The notes under the pieces were generated by a model, which had not been told where the DNA came from, made no database searches, and saw nothing but the letters and a program-made list of their open reading frames with translations. Both the position numbers and the translations under genes were made by a program. Below, piece by piece: positions 37,102 to 48,225 of a stretch of 64,000 bases of DNA. The stretch is from Camellia lanceoleosa (taxonomy: Eukaryota; Streptophyta; Magnoliopsida; Ericales; Theaceae). Location: the NCBI GenBank assembly GCA_025200525.1, contig CM045762.1, positions 76,381,217 to 76,445,216 on the forward strand, in the 5' to 3' direction. Within the stretch, counting starts at the first letter, position 1. Each line of letters begins with the position of its first letter.

Positions 37102-37839
37102 GAAAAATATGTTTATTTATATACATTTTGGATGTTATTTTTCACATTTTCTATTCATAGAAATTGATGTTCTAGTTTACACTTTATTTTTGAAAAAATT
37201 GTTAGAATATATGCTCGCTTCACCCTATGGTGAAATCTGCATCCGTCCTTGTAATTGGTTTGGGGTATCTTAAAAAATTGCACTTTTTGTCTTTTTACGA
37301 AAAGATGTGTAGAAAAGTAGAGAGGTGATGTGATAGAAAAAAGATAAAAAGATAAAAAGATGGATTATATAGTGTACCCCAAACCAGCCCTTAGTCATCT
37401 AAGACATAACAGGCATTCGATTCTTAGAACTAGTTTTGGTAATGGTAGGCCAACTTGCGCATCAAGGAACAAATAAACTCTGCTAATAGCAGGTCAAGTT
37501 CTAATAGCATAACTGTAAGACTTGATCACCCAAAAAAATAGTGAAAATATTACATTATTGGATTTTCAATACGAGACTCAACATGGATCAAAAGTGTCAT
37601 AGGTTGTAGCTTCAAAAAAATTTTTTTTTTCCTATGCGAAAATGCGAGTATTTTGAAAATGAAAACTTCTTCTATAATATAAAATTCATCATCTTCAAGT
37701 TTTCTTATTTTTCTTTTTCTTTTATTTATTTATTTATCAACTAGCTAAGAAAGTGCGCCTCTAACTTCTCCAATAAAGAAATTTCGCAACAGCACAACCT
37801 AAAGTTGACAACTTCCATCTTCCAATGCCTTCAATCATA
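37102..37839 (+). promoter_or_regulatory. Displaced distal promoter of gene copy 2
   Basis: Matches the upstream region of gene copy 1 (6661-7037) in order: 'aaaatatgtttat', 'catggatcaaaagtgtcata', 'ttttgaaaatgaaaacttct', 'ctagctaagaaagtgcgcct', 'aaagttgacaacttccatct'. Similarity stops at 'ttcaatcat' (about 37839) and resumes only near 46541, directly before gene copy 2. A roughly 370-bp extra piece (about 37200-37565) contains a small MITE. Confidence 0.8.
37250..37390. mobile_element. Small MITE with TGGTTTGGGGTA ends
   Basis: Left end TTGGTTTGGGGTATC and right end GTACCCCAAACCAG are inverted repeats about 130 bp apart, within sequence absent from the paralogous region near 6750. No ORF. 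Confidence 0.6.
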
Positions 37840-38587
37840 TATATATCCATCAGCCATGGTAAAAAAGACAGGAAAATGAGATGGATGAGATAATGAGTTG
37901 GGGCAAGAAGGAGAGGTGAGAAAGGACAGAGTAGGTAGGTTAGCAAGATGAAGAGGAGGAGGATGAAGGAAGAAAAAAAAAAACAAAAGAAAAAAAAAAG
38001 GATAAAAATGTCATTTTATGAAAGTTAAATTACTAATAGATACTAATAGTTTGACTTAATTTCCATTAACTCCTATTAAAAATAATTCCTAGTAAAATCG
38101 TTTTTAAAAATAATTTTTTTGTAATAATTTTTTTGCATATATCGTTAAAAATTGACAATTATAACCTTTTTTTGTTACGATTTTTATAAATTGTCATTAA
38201 AATTTATAATTAGTGATTATTTTTGTGAAATTTTTTTAAATTGTTGCTAAAAGTTAAAAATTAATGACTTTTTTTGTGACGTTTTTTTAAATTGTAAAGC
38301 CTATAAATTGTTGCTGAAAATTAACAATTAGTAACTTTTAAAATAATTTTTCATAAAAAAATGTCATTAATTATCATGGGACATGTTGGATAATAAGTCT
38401 ACCTATTAATACCTAGATGTAGATTATGCTTTTATGAATCCATTTGAGGGCCCATGTTAATGGCGTGTCATTCGCCCATGAATAATTTACACAAAATCTG
38501 TTACTTTTATGTGTTTTCGAGTTAAATCATAGGGAGACAAAATATATTTAACCTAATTATTTATATAAAAAATCTAGTTGATCTAAT

Positions 38588-40196
38588 GGTCCTGTTTGGT
38601 ACAGTTTATTTTCAGCATATTTCAATTTTTAGCTTAATTTAAACTATTTTGATGTGTTTGGTTCAGCTTAACAATATAGATTATAATTTTTTGTAAGTAA
38701 AAAATCAACTTATTCTTTGAGTGGGGAAGGAGAAGCTTAATTTATAAGTCAAAAATCAGCTTAAATGCGTAGCTGAGATGTGAGGGGTAAAATGACTAAA
38801 ATGCCCCTCACAATTTCAAATTATTACAACTATGCCACGTATATAAACCAAAACACATTCATTTTTGTCGCTCATACAAGCCAAAGAGGCGATTTCCGGT
38901 GAATGGAGGCGATTTCCAACGACGTGTTCTGGTTCTCTCTCTCTCTCTCACGAACTGGAAGGGCAAATCCCTAGCTCGCTATCGATGAACCAGAGTTCGC
39001 CATCGACGGCGTGACGATCAAACGATGATGAACCAGAGCTCGCGATCGACAACCCTAACCACACCCACCGCGATCGCAGCAGATCTCTCTTTTCGGCATC
39101 GCGATCTGAAACCGTAGCGCCCCATCCTCCGTCGCAATCGATCCCAGCAGATCCCTTCCATGCTGTGGCGATCTCCTTTCCTCCATCGCGATCTCAAACC
39201 CTAGCGCCTCGTCGCCACTATGCCCACTGCTGGGGCTGCCGGAGAAGAAGGGTTGTCAGTATTTTTTTAATAATAATAATTATTATCATAATAAATTTTG
39301 TATTAATTAATACTAAATTAAGCCATTACATTTTGTAATAATAACATATTTTGTATATTTTGTAATACTAAATTGATACTAAATTGGTATTCTGGTTCTG
39401 GTTCTCTCTCTCTCTCTCTCACGAACTGGAAGGGCAAATCCCTAGCTCGCCATCGATGAACCAGAGTTCGCCATCGACGGCGTGACGATCAAACGATGAT
39501 GAACCAGAGCTCGCGATCGACAACCCTAACCACACCCACCGCGATCGCAGCAGATCTCTCTTTTCGGCATCGCGATCTGAAACCGTAGCGCCCCATCCTC
39601 CGTCGCAATCGATCCCAGCAGATCCCTTCCATGCTGTGGCGATCTCCCTTCCTCCGTCGCGATCTCAAACCCTAGCGCCTCGTCGCCACTATGCCCACTG
39701 CTGGGGCTACCGGAGAAGAAGGGTTGTCAGTATTTTTTTAATAATAATAATTATTATTATAATAAATTTTGTATTAATTAATACTAAATTAAGCCATTAC
39801 ATTTTGTAATAATAACATATTTTGTATATTTTGTAATACTAAATTGATACTAAATTGGTATATTTTGTAACAATTTTGTAATAATAAATTAAAAGAAACA
39901 ATTTTGAAACTAATTAAGCCATTACATTTTTATCAAATGTATCAATTTTTATATAAATTGATACTAATTAATATTGATTATGTTAATTGAAAACAAAATG
40001 ACAAAATTATCATTTTTATATCATATAATGTCAAAAAGGACAATTATACAAAAAAAAAAAAACACTACTCCGCTACTTAAATCTATAGTCCCACAGCTAC
40101 ACCAAACAGATTAACAGTTTATATTCACAGCTATAAGCTATAATCTGTTAAGTTATAATTTATAATTACTTTTCCATAATTCTACCAAACGGGGCC
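38588..40196. mobile_element. Non-autonomous TIR element, Pack-type candidate
   Basis: Left end GGTCCTGTTTGGTA and right end TACCAAACGGGGCC are inverted repeats with two mismatches. Both are flanked by AAT (38585-38587, 40197-40199), a possible 3-bp target duplication as in PIF/Harbinger- or CACTA-like elements. The interior is GC-rich with 'aaccctag' motifs common in plant leader sequences, suggesting captured host DNA. No transposase frame. Confidence 0.55.
38927..39861 (+). repeat. Near-perfect 469-bp tandem duplication
   Basis: Two consecutive units (start 38927 and 39396), beginning at TTCTGGTTCTCTCTC and including 'cacgaactggaagggcaaat' and 'cgtgacgatcaaacgatgat'. They differ at only about half a dozen positions by eye, so the duplication is recent compared with the surrounding decay. 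Confidence 0.9.
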
Positions 40197-41305
40197 AATA
40201 TCAATTATCATAATTAGATCTTTTTTATCTATATGACATATATATATATATCTTTAAAAATAAATAATTTATTTGTTATAATATATATGTGATTTGATCA
40301 TGTGATTATTTAAGGTTGATTAACCGAATTTTTTGATATTTGTTCTTCTTAGCTTGTCATATGAAATTAACGGTTCAAATGACTAAAATGTGTATAGATT
40401 GGTCCTACAATATGGATCAATTTCACTTGTGAAGTTGAAATCTTCAACTTTAATAAATTCAAAATCTAAACAAATTGGAAATGTATGGTTTGAGCAATAT
40501 GGCAAACTTAAGCCAAAATTGTGAATTCACTGATTTTTGCATGTTTGAAACCTTTTTAAATACGTCTAAATTCATAAATGGGTTGTATTTTTTGTACCCA
40601 TTCAAAATGGATTAGACACAAGCACTCATTTAAAATGAATTAGACAGATACCACATCTTCTACCACCACACTACCAAATACAGAGTGGGGCTAGATGGCA
40701 CTATCGTCACATTAAATTTTAAAAAAAATTTCTTACATATTGAAAGTTTAAGGTTTTTTTTTTTTTTTTTAATCAGCAAACAAAGGAAGAAAATATATAT
40801 AAAAAAACGCAAATACATAAGAAGCACCTAGCATAGCTAATTGAAACCAGACACAATTGGCTTCAATAAAGCTAGCCCAAAGTCAGCTTCAAAAAAGGCT
40901 ACAATATTACAGTTAGTGAGACTCCAACTATAAAACAAAGGCTAGAAGGTGAGACTACAACAGTTTGGAGAGACTCCAGAAGGGTTACTAAAGGCTCCAA
41001 GATCAGCAAAACAAAGTAATAAAATTAACCTCCAAAACAGAGGAGCAGAAGACTCCAGCAAATAAGGCTCCAGCATCTTTAGATAGAGCATGCAGAATAG
41101 CCCCAATTAAGAAAATTTAAGTTTTCAATGTTTTTTAATTATATAGATTCTCCCCACAAGGTATTTTAGAGAGATTTAATATCTACCCGCAAGATATTGT
41201 TATAACTGTAGTCCAGATCCATGTGGTTATTACCTATATGTAAAGAAAATCATCTTTGCTCCCCGAAGGTTAATTACATATAAGTTATCTGTGTGCAAAA
41301 ATTTT

Positions 41306-42152
41306 AAGTACAAATTACATCAACGGTATCTATAGTTTAGGTTTTGTGTTATTTTGATCTTTAACTTTTTAATTGTAACATATTTGATATTAAATTTTAA
41401 ATATTATTTTAAATAAAGACAATTGAAGATATCATTACTTAATTTCAAAGGCAAAGTCGTCAATTTGATAAAATATAAACAAATTTGACAAATATAAATG
41501 TCAAAAAAATATTTTTGAATTTTTAAAAATTATTTCTACCCGCTAAAAATAAAATTATATAAAATTGATAATTTTTTTAGACATTTATTTTTTTTTTTAC
41601 CAAATTAATTTTTATTATGTGTTTGGATGATAATCAAGTAATGGATGGTTGTTTTTTATTTTCATTAAATTAGTTTCTATTTTTTTTAAATTCAAATATA
41701 GTGACAACTTTGATATCATTATTAACCTAATCCATTAAATCAAAAAAATCTAAAACTAAAAACATTTCATATATAAAATATATTGATTACACATTAAAAG
41801 CCTAACAACTACCTATTACATGATCATCATCCAAACACATAATAAAAATTAATTTGGTAAAAAATAAATCAATAAATGTCTAAAAGATTTATCAATTCTA
41901 TATAATTTTATTTTTGGTGGGTAGAAATTATTTTTAAAAATTTAAAAATATTTTTTTGACATTTATTTTTGTCAAATTAATTTATATTTTATCAAATTGA
42001 CCACTTTGCCCTTAAAATTGAGTAATGGTATCTTCAATTGTCCTTATTTAGAACAAAATTAAAGAATGAAGGTCAAATGTGTCACAATTGAAAAGTCAAG
42101 AATCAAAGTGACACGAGTTCCAAACTATAAGGACTATTAATGTAATTCACCC
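41306..42152. mobile_element. Second foldback element (MULE-like ends)
   Basis: The left arm (acaaattacatcaacggtat..., 'aaacaaatttgacaaatata', 'ttattatgtgtttggatgat') is repeated inverted in the right arm ('catccaaacacataataaaa', 'gacatttatttttgtcaaat', ending 'tattaatgtaattcaccc'). Arms are about 400 bp with a short centre near 41740. The right terminus is the GGGTGAATTACA type. No ORF. Confidence 0.7.
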
Positions 42153-43659
42153 AAATTTAAATTACATATAAGTTAGTTCTCCAAGTTAAAATCTTACATC
42201 TATTTTTAAACTTCCACCACAACTTCACCGTCAACACCATCACCACCACCAATACTATCTTTACTTAGGGTTGTAAACGAGTTCTATCGAGTCGAGTTTT
42301 AGTATGTTTAACCTTATTTATTAAGATTTTAATGAGTTTGAACTTGAACTCAAGCTTAATAAAAATTTGACGAATTGAACTCGAGCTGAGTTGACTTAAA
42401 CTTTACTTGAATTTGAGTCTGTTCACGAGTTTTAACGAAGTAAAAAAATTGTAAATTCATACTTGTGTAAAAGACTAAAGTTACAATTAAATTTTTGATT
42501 ATGCAATTATATATACAATATATATAAACATACTAAAAGAAAAGTCAATATCTTACTAAAATAATAATATCTACCACCACTATTACATATAGTTAGCTAT
42601 TATTTACATATAAATAAATTTAGCTACTATTTACGTTTACATTATTTAAATTTATAAATAACATATTTATCCTATTTTTTATACATGTTTTTACGTTATT
42701 TAATATATAAATAATATATTTATTTTACTATTTAAATAAATATTAAACGAGCCTAGCTGATGAGTTAACTTTTAATATGTTTGAACATATTTATTAAGAT
42801 TTTAACGAGTTCAAATTCAAACGCAATAAAAATTTAACGAGCTGAATTCGAACGAGCCCTTATCTAGTCAAGCTCGAATTTGTTCACGAAACGACTATAT
42901 TTATTTGTAGTCCTACCTCTATTACACCTCTTCCCTTTACAACTACCATCATCATCTATGCCTACATTGCTACTATCACTATTATCCCATTACCATTTGG
43001 CATGAAGGTTTGAGTTGGGTTGAGTTGGGTTGGGGCTATTTTCGCCAAAAAAATACAAAATAGACTTTTTATCTCAATAATATAAAATGTCACATCCAAA
43101 TCATAATTATTTTATTTTTTCTCTCACAACAGTCAAAACAGCTAAAAAGTCTATCTCAAATGAAGGTTTTTAACCCTAAGTTTAAAAAATTAAAAAAATA
43201 ATCAAAAAATTAAAAAGTCAAAAAGTCAACATACATCCCAAACAAGGGCAAAATAAATGAATTGGTCAAATTTTTTTATCTAACAGGTACAGAATTCTAC
43301 CAAATCTATTTAATGAACTAGTTTGAGGTACAGAATTCTACCAAATTCTACCAAGTCTACCAAATCTATTGTTTTGATACAAAACTGATATTAACAGCTT
43401 AAGCTTGTTGGTTTGCCACATCTAGCTTTGTTTAGCATCACAGCTTTATTGATGAAATGCAAATTAAAAGGGCTAACTAGTGTTATCTAGCCGTAACTAG
43501 TGCTATAATTTGAGGGTTGCTTGCCTAATCTGCCGGCCAATGTGGCCCCCATGGCTGATGTCAAACATCTAGTAGCTAGTTTTACGGGGGCTCACAGGCC
43601 TTCAAAAGCTGACTCTAATCCAGGTTCCCCTTTACAAAAAACATAATAATAACATTAAT

Positions 43660-44100
43660 CAGTTTGTTTAGTTTTAATTTTTTTGAATTGAATTTTTTTT
43701 AAATTGAGTTTTTTATTTTTTGTATTTTTTTTATTTTTAGTAAAATTTTTTTAATTTTAAGCAAATTTTTTTTAAAAAAAATTTAGATACACATTACTTA
43801 TATGTATCTAAATAGTAAAATATTTATGAAAAAAATATTTTAAAATTTTAATAAATGTACAAAAATACGAAAAATGTATTGAATTTTTTAAAAAATATTT
43901 TTGGTATTTAGTGTATTTAATTTTTTTTTTCACAAATATTATACTTCTTAAGTATATTTATGTTAGATGTATCTATAAATAAAATAAAAATTGCTTAAAA
44001 TATTAAAAAAAAACTCATTGAAAACATTAAAATATGAAAAATAAAAAATTATAATTTTTTGAAAACTGTTTTCTGAAAACCAAAATCAAACAAGCTATTT
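43660..44100. mobile_element. AT-rich inverted-repeat element, uncertain
   Basis: GTTTGTTTAGTTTTAATTTT near 43669 is mirrored by AAAACCAAAATCAAACAAGC near 44076-44095. The internal text resembles 10900-11240 and 49620-49850 ('aaaatacgaaaaatgtattg'), which suggests a dispersed family. Confidence 0.4.
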
Positions 44101-46368
44101 GAATCTTATAATAAAATAAATTATAAATTTTTCATTTTATTAATTTAAATTTAAATTTTTTTAATTTGTTTTCAATATAAATTACTTATATATTTTCGTT
44201 AAGTAAAATTGTTGGGAAATGTATATTTTAGTCATTAAATTCAATAAATACATATATTTTAGAAATTTTTTGTACACTTACAGAGAGTTTAATAATTAAA
44301 ATATATATTTTCAAATAATTACTTAATGAAAAGAAAAAAATGATTTATATTAAAAATAAATTAAAAGATTAGGGTTTAAATTGATAAAAGTTAAAAATTT
44401 AAGATTTATTTTGTTAGAAGATTTTTTTTTTTTTTTGTAATTTCCTCATTATTTTTTCAAGTAGATTTATTTATTTTTATTTTTAGTAGTTTATATTTTA
44501 TAATTAAAAAAATCACTTTTAGGTTCTTGCAAGACGGACTTATAAATGCGGACAATTACCACCTCCCCCCCCAAAAAAAAAAAAATTCCTAGGGTTTGAG
44601 TTTTGTGATAAGATAAATATTATCAATTTAAAATTTAATATTTTAATTTGTTTTCATTCTAAACCATTTATCTATTTTCGTTAAGTAAAATTAATAAAAA
44701 AAATAGTCATTAAGATCGATATAAGGATACATAAAATATGAAAAATACTATGTTTTTTATGGATTTTATTAACTAACATACTAATTTTCCATTGATTTTC
44801 TTAATAAAAATAGATAGATGGTTTAAATTGAAAAAAAAATAAAATTATAGTTTTGATTGATAAAATAAAAATTTGGAGCTTATCTTGTTAGAAGGCTCAA
44901 ATCTTAGGATTTTGTTTTTGTAATTTTTCCTAAATTTTTTTAGAAAAATAAAATAAAAAATTTGAAAATAGTCTACTACAATATAATTTTTATTTTTGTT
45001 GTCAGATTTTCAGATTTTTTCAATTTTCTTTTCTTTTAAATTCTTTTAGAGTAGATGAATTGAAAATTAGCACAATTCTAATTCCGTCTACTACAAACTT
45101 TAACACAATTTTTTTTTTTTTAAAAAAAACACACATTTTAAAAAAAAAATTGATTTTTTTTTTTTGGTGCTGTTACCGTACCGCCTTAAACTATCTCATG
45201 CCATCACTCGACAGAATTCTAATTCTAGAAGTTCCTAAATTCAAATTTTTAAGTATTGAACACATATTACAACCTACTAATACAGCGATATATAAGTATA
45301 TATATATCTATACTATTATATATATGAGAACTTAGATTGGTGTTTTCAAATTTTGTATCTATTTATGTCAAGTATCCAATTAAAAAATAAAATAAAATTA
45401 GATAACATGATGGGACAAAACTTGAATTTAAGACCACAAAATTAATAAAAAAGACTATTACTAAATATTTTATTTCAAAAAGTTACAATCAATATATATT
45501 AAATATTTTATTTTATTTTTATTTATTTAATTTTACACACTCACTACGTGTGCCAACTACTAATATACATATATATAAACAGGGGCGGGGCCACTAAGGG
45601 TCTTAACCCCCGCCCTCCCCCGCAGATATTTTTAAAATTATGAGAACAATAATGATTATTTTGATTGAAAATAAAGAAACTATGACAAGTCATATTATTA
45701 TTTATGAAAATTTTAATATAATGTGATGTCTATCATTATTGACATACAAACATAATTAATTTCAATGAAGATATAAAATTTATTAGATTGTTAGTTACAT
45801 TTGACATGTGGAGTTTATCCTCTATGTGTTTCTTTTTATTCATAACTCAAAAGACCACTATATAAATTATAATCAAGCAACACATTCAATTATAAAAAAT
45901 AAAATAAAATTATAATAGCTCATAACTAATATCAGAATGAGTCACAACTAACTATTACTTGATATATAGTCGTAACCAAAATAACAACAACAAGAAATTA
46001 TAGCTAAATTATATCTAACACTATAATGTGTTATAATTAAAGACCACGAAGATCATAATTACAACATATGATAGACATTTTTTTGCGGTATGCTTTATAG
46101 AATTTCTCTATCAAAATATATCATTTCTATCTCAATTTATTTTCTTTTTAAATTTTTCAATCCACCTATAAAATAGTTACTCTTCAATATTTATATAAAA
46201 TTTAATCTCAAATCTTTTAATTTAAAATTCACATTTATGCAAATGAACTCTTAACATTTAAATTTAATAATATCTCATTATTATTTATTATAAAAAAAAA
46301 TTTAACATTATCATTAATTTGTGCACATCTTCATTAAATTCTTGACTATGCATCATAATGTAATACCA

Positions 46369-46536
46369 GTAATGCTAGGTACCATGAAAAGTTTTTCATG
46401 AAAATGATCATGAAAAATATGTGATCTTTGGATTACACTTAAAATAAAGCACCACACATTAATCAAGATAATCTAAAAATCACAAATCTTTTATAATCAT
46501 TTTCATAATAAAATTTTCATGATTCCTAACATTTCT
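46369..46536. mobile_element. Short MITE just upstream of gene copy 2
   Basis: AGTAATGCTAGGTACCATGA at the left and its imperfect reverse complement (TCATGATTCCTAACATTTCT) at the right, about 168 bp apart. Inner self-complementary 'catgaaaa/ttttcatg' motifs extend the hairpin. No clear target duplication. It occupies the right edge of the 8.7 kb block, about 145 bp before the start codon. Confidence 0.6.
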
Positions 46537-46540
46537 CAAC

Positions 46541-46623
46541 GTAATATCTGTAAATGGAAATGTCAACCTTCGAAGTCTGCTACCGACCCCCATTTGCCTA
46601 TGCATTTTCACTCTATTTACCCA

Positions 46624-46655
<32 letters not shown>

Positions 46656-46680
46656 ACACACACAGACATTTTCCTCCAAC
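46541..46680 (+). promoter_or_regulatory. Core promoter and leader of gene copy 2 (altered TATA)
   Basis: Matches 7038-7189, but the TATATAAG box of copy 1 is here TATTTAC (46614-46620). The leader has an expanded CT run (about 46624-46648) before the CA tract and TCCTCCAACATG. Confidence 0.7.
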
Positions 46681-47409
46681 ATGTCTTCCTCAACATTCAC
46701 CTCCTCTCTCTACCTTCTTTCCTTCACTCTTCTTATCCAAATTGTCATTGGAGTCAACCCTCTCTTCCATTTCTGTTCAAGTCCTGAAAAGTTCACTGCT
46801 AATAGCACTTATGAATCAAACTTGAACAAGCTTATGCGCAATCTCTACCTCAAAACCCCTCCAACAGGGTTCGGTGTTGGCTCAGTGGGACAATACCGTA
46901 ACATAGCCAACGGCCTCTCTCTCTGTCGCGGTGATGTCAACTCCAAAGACTGCGCTGCCTGCGTTGCTGAAGCCAGTGGCGAGATTCGCAAACGCTGCCC
47001 ATACAACAAAGAATCGGTCATATGGTACGACAACTGTCTCGTAAAATACTCAAACACCGATTTCTTCGGCAAAATTGATAATGGAAACAAGTTCTACTTG
47101 TGGAACGTCAGAAATGTGAGCAACCCTTTGTCATTCAACCAAAAAACCAAAGATTTGTTGAGTCAGCTATCTCAACAAGCTTATGTTGCACCACAAATGT
47201 ACGCTACTGGAGAGTTGAAGCTCGGATATTCAAAGAAACTCTATGGGTTGGTTCAATGCACTAGAGATCTTTCTAGTGTTAATTGTAAGAAGTGTCTTGA
47301 TGGAATCAGAAGTGAGCTTCCAACTTGTTGTGATGGGAAAGAAGGTGGGAGAGTTGTTGGAGGGAGTTGTAACTTCAGATATGAGATTTATCCATTTGTG
47401 AATGCTTAG
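46681..47409 (+). CDS. Cysteine-rich repeat secretory protein (two DUF26/Gnk2 domains), copy 2
   Basis: 242 residues, intact and intronless, differing from copy 1 at about 24 residues by my count (about 90% identity). The signal peptide is unchanged. All 12 cysteines are kept, including both C-X8-C-X2-C motifs (82/91/94 and 193/202/205), consistent with a folded, secreted protein. The N-glycosylation pattern differs: Asn87-Ser-Thr becomes Asn-Ser-Lys (lost) and Asn41-Ser-Pro becomes Asn-Ser-Thr (gained). Several changes add positive charge (Glu180Lys, Glu185Lys, Ile210Arg, Thr89Lys). The reading frame could extend in frame to 46519, but that part is not shared with copy 1 and lies before the expected transcript start, so 46681 is preferred. 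No transmembrane or kinase part follows. Confidence 0.93.
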   Translation: MSSSTFTSSLYLLSFTLLIQIVIGVNPLFHFCSSPEKFTANSTYESNLNKLMRNLYLKTPPTGFGVGSVGQYRNIANGLSLCRGDVNSKDCAACVAEASGEIRKRCPYNKESVIWYDNCLVKYSNTDFFGKIDNGNKFYLWNVRNVSNPLSFNQKTKDLLSQLSQQAYVAPQMYATGELKLGYSKKLYGLVQCTRDLSSVNCKKCLDGIRSELPTCCDGKEGGRVVGGSCNFRYEIYPFVNA

Positions 47410-48225
47410 AGCACATCATAGTTTGTGATACTACAAATGAATAAGTGTTATAGGAACACTCGAGGAAGAATAAAAATATATTATACCAACTTATTGGTAT
47501 TTGTTGCCTGTTTTGGCTTTCTTATGTATTGTTGGATAAAATGCATCTCTATGATGATTTGTGTATGAATGAATGATGTTGTAAAAACTATACATTGAAG
47601 TGGTTGAGGTATGGTCAATTGTTATACTTTGTATAAATGATATTTTATTGCTATAAATCAAGAAGAGCAACACTACAAATTCAAAAAAAATCAGAATTTA
47701 TCCAGATTTAAATTATTTGAATGAGATTCATTCTAGATGTGGCTCACGGCACAACAAATTTCATCTACACCATACGCTCATTTTTTGATAATTTTCATGG
47801 TTGATAAATCTAGACAATAGCATTAGTCAATAAAGAATGATATAAATGATATTTCTTATATATATAAATAGATTTTTTCTATACATTTTTTTACAAAAAT
47901 GATGTGAGTGTTTGCCATCGTTTCATTCAAATGGTTTATAGTATTAAAACACAACAGTCACATGATTCTAGATGTATTTTTTTAATGAATAAATGAATGA
48001 TTTGTGCATGAATGAATGATGTTGTAAAAACTATACATGGATGTGGTTGAGGTATGATCAATTGCTATATTTTGTATAAATGATATTTCATTGCTATAAA
48101 TTAGGAAGAGCAACACTATAAATTCAAAAAAATTCAGAATTTATCTAGATTTAAATTATTTGAATAAGATTCATTCTAGGTGTGACTCACGGTACAACAA
48201 CTCTTCATCTACACCATACGCTCAT
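47410..48225 (+). repeat. 3' flank of gene copy 2 with the shared tandem duplication
   Basis: Colinear with 7919-8740. The AATAAA at 8044 in copy 1 is GATAAA here (about 47535). The ~450 bp unit appears near 47562 and again near 48011. No gene. Confidence 0.75.

Larger units (their letters stand above)
37840..46540. other. 8.7 kb block inserted between promoter and gene copy 2
   Basis: This block has no counterpart next to gene copy 1. It holds a TIR element with a duplicated GC-rich body (38588-40196), a foldback (41306-42152), an inverted AT-rich element (about 43660-44100) and a MITE (46369-46536). The remainder is AT-rich with no supported gene. Whether it arrived as one insertion or several cannot be told by eye. 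Confidence 0.65.

Noticed and set aside
45590..45640. 'aggggcggggccactaaggg' hAT-like terminus
   Set aside because: Suggestive wording of plant transposon ends, but no inverted partner or target duplication could be found.
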